A DNA stretch of 20,606 bases. It comes from an uncultured Clostridia bacterium (GTDB lineage: Bacteria; Bacillota; Clostridia; Christensenellales; UBA1242). The stretch covers positions 1 through 20,606 of the forward strand of contig CAOJFR010000022.1 in the NCBI GenBank assembly GCA_948434855.1. Direction: 5' to 3'. Shown piece after piece: positions 1 through 6,590 of this stretch; positions within the stretch are counted from its first letter, which is position 1; each line of letters opens with the position of its first letter. Under the pieces are notes generated by a model. The model was not told the origin of the DNA and made no database searches. It was given only the letters and a program-made list of their open reading frames with translations. The position numbers and the translations under genes are program-made.

Positions 1-678
1 ACTAAAACTCTCACTCTTCGTTTTTTTGTCGTGCTCACTCACATCTAACGCTCCACCAAAATAGTTATTAGCTCTGTTTGGCTTAATCTCTTCCCTTGCT
101 CTGCCAATCACAAAGTCGCCGGCATCAATGTTTTTTGTAATAGTTGTTCCCGCACAAACATATGCCCCATCACCAATGGTTACTGGTGCAATAATATTAA
201 CATTAGAGCCAATAAAAACGCCATCACCAACAAAAGTTTTTTGCTTAACTTTTCCGTTATAGTTCACAAAAATAACTCCACAACCAATGTTGCAGTTTTT
301 TCCAACCTTGGCATCACCAACATAAGCAAGATGAGCAAGTTTGCTGTGCGTGCCAATTTCTGCATTTTTAACTTCACAAAAGTTGCCAACCCTAACATGA
401 CCCCTAATTTTTGCACCAGACCTTAAATGTGCAAAAGGACCAACACTTGCACAAACTCCCACCTCACTGTTTTCAATGTGCGAAGAATAAAGCTTAGCCC
501 CCTTTCCAATAACAGAATTAACAATATAGTTGTTAGGATAAATGGTCACGTTGTCACCAATAAACGTATTTCCTTCAATTCTGTTGTTTTCATAAATAAT
601 CACATTTTCGCCAAGCTTAACTTTATCATCAATAAAAACAGACGATTTATCCTTAATAACAACATTATTTCGCTTCAT
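1..678 (-). CDS. glmU: Stand-alone GlmU-type acetyltransferase (left-handed beta-helix), 3' end cut
   Basis: Reading the minus strand from ATG at 676-678 gives 226 residues with no stop before the window edge, so the C-terminus is missing. Isoleucine/valine-rich hexapeptide repeats indicate a left-handed beta-helix from about residue 14. The sequence matches the C-terminal half of GlmU, which acetylates glucosamine-1-phosphate with acetyl-CoA on the way to UDP-GlcNAc in the cytoplasm. Residues equivalent to E. coli Arg333, Lys351, catalytic His363, Tyr366, Asn377 and Lys392 are all present (here R86, K104, H116, Y119, N130, K145) with the same spacings. The N-terminal pyrophosphorylase domain of ordinary GlmU is absent: the ORF starts at the helix behind its own ribosome site (AGAGGTG, 683-689). 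Uridylylation must therefore come from another gene, or this is a related sugar acetyltransferase. The family is secure; the exact substrate is inferred. Confidence 0.85.
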   Translation of the reverse strand, partial: MKRNNVVIKDKSSVFIDDKVKLGENVIIYENNRIEGNTFIGDNVTIYPNNYIVNSVIGKGAKLYSSHIENSEVGVCASVGPFAHLRSGAKIRGHVRVGNFCEVKNAEIGTHSKLAHLAYVGDAKVGKNCNIGCGVIFVNYNGKVKQKTFVGDGVFIGSNVNIIAPVTIGDGAYVCAGTTITKNIDAGDFVIGRAREEIKPNRANNYFGGALDVSEHDKKTKSESFS

Positions 679-739
679 AAAACACCTCTGGTGTATTATA
701 TGAAAAAGCATAAAATTATGTTTTAAAATTAAAATTAGT

Positions 740-769
740 GATATAATTATTACTAATAAGGCTTGTAAA
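740..769 (-). promoter_or_regulatory. Weak candidate promoter for the GlmU-like gene
   Basis: TTTACA (764-769) and TATATC (740-745) are 18 bp apart on the minus strand and would leave a leader of about 55 nt. A TATAAT at 695-700 is closer to consensus, but its start site would fall inside the ribosome site. Low confidence. Confidence 0.3.
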
Positions 770-812
770 CGCTGAAAAACACGATATTTTTATAAAATAT
801 AATAAAAATATT

Positions 813-880
813 TTGCAAGAATAAAAAATTATGTTAAACTGAATATAGTAGGTAAACAAAAACAAAAATTTTTTAGGAGG
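813..880 (+). promoter_or_regulatory. Promoter and ribosome binding site of the HU gene
   Basis: TTGCAA (813-818), a 16-bp spacer and an extended -10 (TGT then TAAACT at 835-840) lie upstream of a strong AGGAGG (875-880), 8 nt before the ATG at 889. The strong site fits an abundant nucleoid protein. Confidence 0.6.
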
Positions 881-888
881 TTTTACTT

Positions 889-1164
889 ATGAACAAAAAT
901 GAATTTTTAAGAAATATAGCAGACAAAACAGAGTCTACAATCAAAGATGCAACCGCATTTTTTGATGCAATGGTAGAAACAATCAGAGAATCAATGCTTG
1001 CTGACGAAAAGATTACTCTAGTTGGCTTTGGAACATTCCAAGCAAAACACAAAAAAGCAAGCGTTCACCAAAACCCACAAAAACCAGGTGAAACAATCAC
1101 AGTAAAAGCATGCAAAGCGCCATCACTCAAATTTGGCAAAAGCTTCAAAGATTCTCTTAACTAA
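889..1164 (+). CDS. hup: HU-family DNA-binding protein
   Basis: This is a 91-residue protein, the usual length for HU. HU is a small homodimeric nucleoid protein that bends DNA without strict sequence preference and helps replication, repair and recombination. The N-terminal helices (about residues 1-40) are followed by the signature segment around GFGTF (46-50) and the beta-arm with Asn62-Pro63, the proline that intercalates into DNA. The arm tip reads NPQKPGE where the common form is NPxTGE, an apparent one-residue insertion. The start is set by AGGAGG 8 nt upstream. The gene stands alone with its own promoter and terminator, divergent from the GlmU-like gene. Confidence 0.95.
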   Translation: MNKNEFLRNIADKTESTIKDATAFFDAMVETIRESMLADEKITLVGFGTFQAKHKKASVHQNPQKPGETITVKACKAPSLKFGKSFKDSLN

Positions 1165-1184
1165 TAAATAAAACTAATAATAAA

Positions 1185-1210
1185 AACCCCACCAAAATTT
1201 TGGTGAGGTT
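1185..1210 (+). terminator. Bidirectional intrinsic terminator between the HU gene and LRR gene 1
   Basis: A 13-bp stem with one mismatch has arms AACCCCACCAAAA and TTTTGGTGAGGTT. It is followed by T's on the plus strand (1209-1214) and preceded by five A's at 1182-1186, which give a U run on the minus strand. It can end both the HU transcript and the convergent LRR transcript, whose stop is at 1272. Confidence 0.85.
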
Positions 1211-1271
1211 TTTTATTAGCACTTAAAAAATTTATAATTAAATTATTAAACTCATGTTCATAGCATTTAAA

Positions 1272-3857
1272 TTAATATATTAATCTAAAATCATAATAAT
1301 CGCCATCAAAAGTAAACTCTTCATTAGGTGAAATTTGTTGTCCATTAATTGTTAAAATGCCCATGCTTTGGTCATAATCAAATCTTAAAGTTTCACCATA
1401 ATAAACTTTAAATGGATTTCTATTGCCACCAAAAGCACTATAAACTAAGCACTCATCTCCCCTATAAATTCTTCCATAATATCCGCCAAAAGAAGTAGGA
1501 TCAACCAAAAAATACTCTTTTTCTTTGTAAATATTATATTCGCCTTCTTCTGATTTTGTAAAAGCACTGCCATTTAAATAAATATTAGAGCCATCATCAA
1601 CAGATTTTAAAACACGAATAGTCGTAGCATTTTTTCCAAAAATTTCATTTTCCATAGAATTTTCTGTAGACTTCAAAATAATTGAATATACATAAGAGTT
1701 GTTTACTATAATAAGCTTTAAATTCTCGCAACTAAATGCACCTGTTCCAATAAATGTAACAGCTTGCGGAATATTAATTTCTTTTAATCCAACGTTTGAA
1801 AAGGCAGCATCTTCTATTCGTGTTACACTATTTGGAATTATAATTTCAGTCAAGCTTTGGCAGTTATAGAACACAGAATGACTAATAACCTGTAGTCCTT
1901 CGCTCAGCTCAACATTGGTCAAACTCACACATTCAAAAAATGCATTCATGCCAATGCTAATAACGCTTGACGGAATAATAACTGAATTTAAATTTCTACA
2001 ACCTGAAAAAGCACTTTCACCTATCGTTACAATTCCATGCGGAATCACAATTTCAGTAAAATTATTGTCACAAAATGCCAATTCTCCAATTGAAGTTACT
2101 GAGCCATCTGACGGAATTATTGTCGTTCCAAGAACTAATGTTTTAGTGGTTTTATTAATAATTGCATTAACTTCGTTTCCTGACAAATCTCTGCTTGTAA
2201 AAATTTTGTTTTCCTTAGAAACAATTATTGTGTCAAGATTATTACATCCATAAAGTGCATATTCCCTTATACTAGTAATACTGCTTGGAATTATAATAGA
2301 GGTTAAACTGCTGCAAGCTTGCAACATGCCCCTGCTAATAGATTTTAATCCATTTCCAATCACAAAAGAACTTAAACTTGTGCAATTATCAAAAGCATAC
2401 ATTCCAATACTTTTCACACTATCTGGAATTTCAACCGAAGTTAAGCTATAGCAATATTGAAAAGCTGAATTATAAATAAATTTGCAATTTTCATTAATTT
2501 CAATGTTCACTATTTCATTTGATACCGCTCCAATCAGCATCAAGTATGGATTATTTTTATTGCCAATATATTTTCCGTTATCATAAATATTGCAAGTTAA
2601 AGCATCCACATTATTAATCCAAAAGTCATCACCAACTCCAACAACTTCTTTTCCCTTATAAGTTTCAGGTATCACTAAATTTGGCTCCGAATTATTGCAC
2701 CTCACAAGTTCATATCCACCATCACATTCAGCAAACTCTAAATATGGATACAAATATGTTCCAACAAATGTTATTTTAACATCACCAGAAACACTATAAA
2801 TATCACCACTAACTAGGGTTGCACCATAAACTACAAACGACTCCACATCATAGTCTTCATAATATTTAATTGTAAGTTGGTCACCATAATAAATTGGACT
2901 TTCACTTGTTAATTGCTTGCCATTTCTAACAACACAAACTTCATCTGGAATACTTCCCAAACTAAATCTCTGCAATTCAATAACATTATAAGTTATAGTC
3001 AAATCCCCATTGGCAACAAGTTCAATTTCATAATAAACTTGGTCATCTTCAACATAACGATACATCTCTGTTAAAACATCAATGGTTTCTCCGTTGCTGG
3101 CTTTAACTTTAAACTCAATTATATCTTTTCCCAAAGCTTGATTAGCTCTAAGACGAACCTTTGAACCATAATGATATGTATCATTTAATGTGACTAATTT
3201 GTCACCCACTTTAACTGTTATGTCGCTTTGATTATTACTATTAATAAAACCAATTCTATATTCTTTCATAATAGTTCTAAATTCAGGATGGATGTTTAAA
3301 TCACTTGTTATTTCGTTTAGGTTTACTTGTTCGTTTCTCTCATTAAACCAGCCTTTAAACTCATAGGTTGCAAAATCGTCTTCCGCTTTGCTTGGTGCAA
3401 CCAAACTTATGCTATCTTTATAAGACACTTCCATGCTATCTAACAATGTTACTTTATCTTCTGCAAAAATGTTAACTTTATATGTTATTGCTGTAAATTC
3501 AATATATATTTTAGCATCTGATGAAACAATTTCACCATCCAAATATTGTTCCGTTCTCTCTGCATTTTTGTATATACCTGTAATTGTATATCCATCTATT
3601 GCCTTAAGCAAACTTTTAAGTTCATTAATAGTTGTTCCCTTTTCAATACTAAGGCTATAGTCCGGAACAGATTCATGCCCTGTGCTGACAATAATATTAT
3701 ATTTGTTAGATTCACTTCCGCTTGCTCCAGCATTACCACCATTTCCACCAGAAAGTGTAAGCGCTGTTGGCACTGCGATTGCTGCAACTGCAACAATGGT
3801 GGCCACACCAATAACAACTTTCTTTGTTTTTCCATTTCCTCTTGTCTTGTTTTCCAT
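1272..3857 (-). CDS. BspA-type leucine-rich-repeat surface protein, paralogue 1
   Basis: The 861-residue protein has a basic N-terminus and one hydrophobic segment (about 14-35) without a lipobox, so it is probably exported and held by an uncleaved or poorly cleaved signal. No LPXTG anchor is visible at the C-terminus. Residues about 53-195 form two beta-rich modules; the second, ending near FKGWF (167-171), resembles InlB/Listeria-Bacteroides B-repeats. After a linker, residues about 455-745 hold roughly eleven LRR_5 units of the type AFxxCxSLTxIxIPxSVxxIG, as in BspA adhesins. The last 120 residues are a separate beta-rich tail. The start is fixed by AGGAGG (3864-3869). The promoter contains a 12-G tract suggesting phase variation. 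The N-terminal 410 residues are homologous to the frameshifted gene at 14117-16218. A role in adhesion or host contact is family inference; no ligand can be named. Confidence 0.9.
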   Translation of the reverse strand: MENKTRGNGKTKKVVIGVATIVAVAAIAVPTALTLSGGNGGNAGASGSESNKYNIIVSTGHESVPDYSLSIEKGTTINELKSLLKAIDGYTITGIYKNAERTEQYLDGEIVSSDAKIYIEFTAITYKVNIFAEDKVTLLDSMEVSYKDSISLVAPSKAEDDFATYEFKGWFNERNEQVNLNEITSDLNIHPEFRTIMKEYRIGFINSNNQSDITVKVGDKLVTLNDTYHYGSKVRLRANQALGKDIIEFKVKASNGETIDVLTEMYRYVEDDQVYYEIELVANGDLTITYNVIELQRFSLGSIPDEVCVVRNGKQLTSESPIYYGDQLTIKYYEDYDVESFVVYGATLVSGDIYSVSGDVKITFVGTYLYPYLEFAECDGGYELVRCNNSEPNLVIPETYKGKEVVGVGDDFWINNVDALTCNIYDNGKYIGNKNNPYLMLIGAVSNEIVNIEINENCKFIYNSAFQYCYSLTSVEIPDSVKSIGMYAFDNCTSLSSFVIGNGLKSISRGMLQACSSLTSIIIPSSITSIREYALYGCNNLDTIIVSKENKIFTSRDLSGNEVNAIINKTTKTLVLGTTIIPSDGSVTSIGELAFCDNNFTEIVIPHGIVTIGESAFSGCRNLNSVIIPSSVISIGMNAFFECVSLTNVELSEGLQVISHSVFYNCQSLTEIIIPNSVTRIEDAAFSNVGLKEINIPQAVTFIGTGAFSCENLKLIIVNNSYVYSIILKSTENSMENEIFGKNATTIRVLKSVDDGSNIYLNGSAFTKSEEGEYNIYKEKEYFLVDPTSFGGYYGRIYRGDECLVYSAFGGNRNPFKVYYGETLRFDYDQSMGILTINGQQISPNEEFTFDGDYYDFRLIY

Positions 3858-3929
3858 GGGTTTCCTCCTATATTATCTTTTGATTATTTTGCTTTTATTA
3901 TGCTTTACGTTACCGCAATTATTGCCTAC

Positions 3930-3961
3930 ATTATACGCCCCCCCCCCCCGACAAATTTCAA
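3930..3961 (-). promoter_or_regulatory. LRR gene 1 promoter with a 12-G tract in its spacer (putative phase-variable)
   Basis: On the minus strand TTGAAA (3956-3961) and TATAAT (3930-3935) are separated by 20 bp (3936-3955), of which 12 are an unbroken G run (plus-strand C at 3938-3949). The paralogue's promoter has the same hexamers (TTGAAT, TATAAT) at 17 bp. Homopolymers between -35 and -10 are a known phase-variation device, as in Neisseria porA and opc. Loss of three G would give 17 bp. The present 20 bp predicts a weak or off state. Switching itself is inferred. Confidence 0.7.
3938..3949. repeat. Homopolymeric G/C tract, 12 bp
   Basis: Twelve consecutive C on the plus strand (G on the LRR sense strand) in very AT-rich intergenic DNA. 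It is the longest G/C homopolymer in the window and a predicted slippage site. Confidence 0.97.
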
Positions 3962-4017
3962 GTGGTTCGGCTCAATTTTGCTGTATTTATTTCATATTTT
4001 CATGATATTTCATCTTA

Positions 4018-4026
4018 ATTATAACA
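4018..4026 (-). promoter_or_regulatory. Distal extended -10 upstream of LRR gene 1
   Basis: TATAAT (4018-4023) is preceded by TG and one base (4024-4026), an extended -10. The same element, within a shared TGCAAAAATG block, lies 86 bp upstream of the proximal -10 of the paralogue (88 bp here). A second, tract-independent promoter is possible. No good -35 was found. Confidence 0.4.
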
Positions 4027-4093
4027 TTTTTGCATATTTTTTGGATTAAACTGCGTTTTCGCAGTCATTAATATAATAAAAATTTTGTCCAAT

Positions 4094-4124
4094 AAAAAAA
4101 TCACTATTTTATGGTGATTTTTTT
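4094..4124 (-). terminator. Intrinsic terminator of the addB-addA-membrane protein-DUF1858 gene run
   Basis: A strong hairpin 20 bp past the DUF1858 stop. Arms AAAAAAATCAC (4094-4104) and GTGATTTTTTT (4114-4124) give a U-rich end on the minus strand and keep transcription out of the LRR gene 1 promoter. Confidence 0.85.
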
Positions 4125-4144
4125 AAATAAACATATTAAGTTTT

Positions 4145-4357
4145 TTAGCCTTTTAAAAATTCATTAATTTTTTCAACAACCAAATCAGCGTCCAAACCAT
4201 GAACCATGCAAGCTTCTTCCAAAGTTTCCATTTGGCTCATCGGACATCCAAGACAATGTAAACCAAATCCAAGCAAAACATCTTTCACATTTGGATTAAG
4301 CGACAACACTTCGCCAATTTGTGTTTGTTTGTTAACTTCAACTGTTTTCTTTCTCAT
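4145..4357 (-). CDS. DUF1858 redox-disulfide protein (hybrid-cluster-associated type)
   Basis: A 70-residue protein with the DUF1858 fold. A short helical start and a conserved LNPNVKDVLLGFGLHC segment lead to a Cys35-x-x-Cys38 pair (CLGC) and a C-terminal helix. Related small proteins or domains occur in anaerobes beside or fused to hybrid cluster proteins and other redox enzymes, where the CxxC is proposed to be a redox-active disulfide or metal site. No redox enzyme lies next to it here. Its ATG follows the TAA of the upstream membrane-protein gene by 1 nt, and its ribosome site (AAGGAG) lies inside the end of that gene, so translation is probably coupled. A terminator follows. The family is clear; the partner is unknown. 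Confidence 0.88.
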   Translation of the reverse strand: MRKKTVEVNKQTQIGEVLSLNPNVKDVLLGFGLHCLGCPMSQMETLEEACMVHGLDADLVVEKINEFLKG

Positions 4358-4358
4358 A

Positions 4359-6512
4359 TTAAATGCTCTCCTTATATTTGTTCATTGCATCAAGAAGCGT
4401 TTTAAGTTCTTTTTCAACTCTTTTTGATTGACTTGCAGAAAGACCTTCTTCGCTTTTTCTCATAAGCTTTTCTGCTCTAAGTAAAACTGTCTCAAACTCT
4501 TCATCATTTTTAATTGTAACATTTTCATCAAAAATTTGTTTTGCAGGTCTGCCCCTTTTCCCCTTGACTGCACCGCTTGTTGCTGCAATAGCGTTTGCCT
4601 TTGGTTCAGGTTTTTTCTCTTCAACAACAACTGGTTTTGCTTCAGGTTCTTTAACTGGTTTTGCTGTTTCATAAGCTTCAGAAGCAATCCTTTCTTCAGC
4701 TTTTGGTTGGACAGGTCTATTAATTTCAACTGGCTTAATCTGAACCTCTGGCTTTGGCTTTAAAGTCACATTAGCACTCTGTGATTCAACATTTTCTCTT
4801 TCTGGCTTTAAAACAACTTCTACGCTAGCAGGCTTGTTAACTGCTTCAGCGGGCTTGCTTTGACGAATAACAGGTCTCTTTGTGAGTGGCTTAACAGATT
4901 TAATTTTTTCTAGCTGTTCCTGTGTGGTTTTATCATTTTTGCCATTAAATCCGCCATAAAAATTTCCCTGAGAGGCTAAGCCTGAGCCAAACGGATCAGT
5001 ATCCAAATTTGACCCCTTTAAATTTAAAAAGTTGCTCATTTGATTTGACCTATTGTTTGCTGAGCTTTGCACATTATTATATTTTGAACCTGCAGCCGCA
5101 TTATTATTCAGCTGAGTTTTATTTGATGCAAAGTTAGACTTTGTAATTGTATTTTTTTCTGATTGTGCAAGTTTTTCTCTGAGCGATTTATGAGAAACCC
5201 CCACACTTCTATTATTTTCTTTAATAACAGGCTTTGGTTCAGATTTTGCAGGGCTATCGGTTTTAAACATTTCAACCAAGCTTGCAATTTCATCATCTTC
5301 TGTTTTTGTTTCATTTTTTTGCCAAGCGGCTTTTTCAGAATCATTAAATTCATTGTTTTGAGAGCCACTTTTTAGGTGGCTTAAACTGGGTGTATCCTCG
5401 CTTACTTTAACATTTTGCGTTGTTGGCTGATCATTTTTCAAATCAAAGCTTCCAAATCCAGCAAAAACATCATCTGAAACCTCTTCAGTTTCAGCAGTTT
5501 TTTCATCCATTTCATTTGCTCTATTTTGTGTTAAAATTTCATCTTTAACAAATACATTGTTTGGCTTAGCTTCATCCTTGTCATCCTTAATTTCAAAATC
5601 ACTATCCACATCAATAAAAGGAAGTGCTGAAGAGCTTGATGCGGTTGGAACTTCATTAACAAGTTTTTCAACATCAATATTTTTCTTTTTAAAGAAATCA
5701 TAATCATCTAAGGTTTTTTCTGGTTCTGTACTTTTTTCTTCCTTAGCCGCAGTTTCTTCCAACTTAGCATTCTCAGTTTCTGTTAAGTTTTCTGTCTCTG
5801 CTTCTTGTTGAGGTTCTACTTTTTCAAGAGAATCCTCATCATTTTTTACAGTTAAAGTTTCAGAAGCTTTTTCTTCTGACGCAAAAACCATTTGTGCTTT
5901 AGAACCATATTTTTCATCAAGTGCATCAACAAGTTCATTAAATTTTTCAACATCAATCTTATAAAATTGTTGCTGCGTAGATGTATATAAAAAGTAAAAT
6001 AGCCTAATAACAACAAAATAAATTAATGGCAAAATTGCAATTTCAGCAACAAGAGTGCCAGTTAAAACTTTGTCTGCTCCAAGATAAGCAAAGTTCATCA
6101 AAAGCAAAAATAGTGATGTAACCAAAATATAAGCTCTCATGAAAGATTTTCCATGATTAAAAATTCCGCCAGTCACTTCGCTATCTAAGGCATTAGACTT
6201 TGAAATGTAGTTAGATGGAAAACCAGCACCATTTCTTTTAAAAGTTTTAATGCCAGCATAAAGTCCTGAAGAAATTTTTCTAGACTTTTCCATAATAATG
6301 TTAAAGTTTTCTTCACTCTTTTCATTCTTATTTACAAATTTTCTCAATTTGTCGCATCTTTTATAAAACTTGCGACCAAAACTAAATGCCACAGCCAAAA
6401 ATACCCATAGCAAATATATGCCAAGACCAGTTAATGCAGAAAGAATCATAATTTTGTTTGTGATCAATCCAACAAAAAGCCTTAGGACAACTAAAATATA
6501 ATCGTATACCAC
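4359..6512 (-). CDS. Membrane protein of unknown function with long disordered tail and AT-hook-like motif
   Basis: I do not recognise this 717-residue protein. The N-terminal 180 residues hold about three or four hydrophobic segments (roughly 5-20, 25-45, 127-143, 153-176), with a basic loop between the second and third. The remainder is soluble, highly charged and low in complexity. It begins with Glu/Lys-rich stretches, continues with Asn/Ser/Gln-rich sequence, and has a Pro/Lys/Glu-rich region with repeated KP and VKP elements. Near the end, KRGRPAK (about 652-658) resembles an AT-hook DNA-binding motif and is followed by a helical C-terminus that may form a coiled coil. GTG at 6510-6512 is preferred because GGGGG (6521-6525) precedes it; a TTG at 6525-6527 is the alternative. 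It follows addA by 78 nt and overlaps the DUF1858 ribosome site. A membrane scaffold or chromosome tether is possible but speculative. Confidence 0.8.
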   Translation of the reverse strand: MVYDYILVVLRLFVGLITNKIMILSALTGLGIYLLWVFLAVAFSFGRKFYKRCDKLRKFVNKNEKSEENFNIIMEKSRKISSGLYAGIKTFKRNGAGFPSNYISKSNALDSEVTGGIFNHGKSFMRAYILVTSLFLLLMNFAYLGADKVLTGTLVAEIAILPLIYFVVIRLFYFLYTSTQQQFYKIDVEKFNELVDALDEKYGSKAQMVFASEEKASETLTVKNDEDSLEKVEPQQEAETENLTETENAKLEETAAKEEKSTEPEKTLDDYDFFKKKNIDVEKLVNEVPTASSSSALPFIDVDSDFEIKDDKDEAKPNNVFVKDEILTQNRANEMDEKTAETEEVSDDVFAGFGSFDLKNDQPTTQNVKVSEDTPSLSHLKSGSQNNEFNDSEKAAWQKNETKTEDDEIASLVEMFKTDSPAKSEPKPVIKENNRSVGVSHKSLREKLAQSEKNTITKSNFASNKTQLNNNAAAGSKYNNVQSSANNRSNQMSNFLNLKGSNLDTDPFGSGLASQGNFYGGFNGKNDKTTQEQLEKIKSVKPLTKRPVIRQSKPAEAVNKPASVEVVLKPERENVESQSANVTLKPKPEVQIKPVEINRPVQPKAEERIASEAYETAKPVKEPEAKPVVVEEKKPEPKANAIAATSGAVKGKRGRPAKQIFDENVTIKNDEEFETVLLRAEKLMRKSEEGLSASQSKRVEKELKTLLDAMNKYKESI

Positions 6513-6559
6513 AAATATATCCCCCAAATAAATTTACGATTTAAATATATCATAAAAGC

Positions 6560-6574
6560 TTAGGTTTTACCTAA
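6560..6574. other. Small hairpin between addA and the membrane-protein gene
   Basis: A 6-bp stem (TTAGGT/ACCTAA) with a 3-base loop sits about 16 bp past the addA stop. There is no proper U run, so it is a weak attenuator or RNA-processing site at most. I see no clear promoter in this gap, so the downstream genes may depend on readthrough. Confidence 0.35.
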
Positions 6575-6590
6575 CAAATTAAGCATTTTT

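Larger units (their letters stand above)
2628..4026. repeat. Direct repeat copy A: 5' half and promoter of LRR gene 1
   Basis: Homologous to 14990-16380 in the same orientation. The best-conserved stretch (about 3590-3690 against 15950-16050) looks about 90% identical by eye; similarity falls towards the LRR region. The boundaries are approximate. Confidence 0.75.

Noticed and set aside
241..726. Two plus-strand ORFs (61 and 99 codons)
   Set aside because: They lie antisense to the GlmU-like gene, are Asn/Ile/Thr-rich mirror translations, and lack ribosome sites.
3682..4049. Plus-strand ORFs across the start and promoter of LRR gene 1
   Set aside because: Shadows of the LRR N-terminus and G tract; similar shadows appear opposite the paralogue because the DNA is homologous, not because they encode protein.
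4050..4065. Palindrome ACTGCG-TTTT-CGCAGT upstream of LRR gene 1
   Set aside because: Short, without a U run, and not preserved as a palindrome at the matching place upstream of LRR gene 2, so not called as an operator or terminator.
4460..5375. Minus- and plus-strand ORFs inside the membrane-protein gene
   Set aside because: Low-complexity Lys/Glu codons produce long open alternative frames; there are no ribosome sites or domain features.
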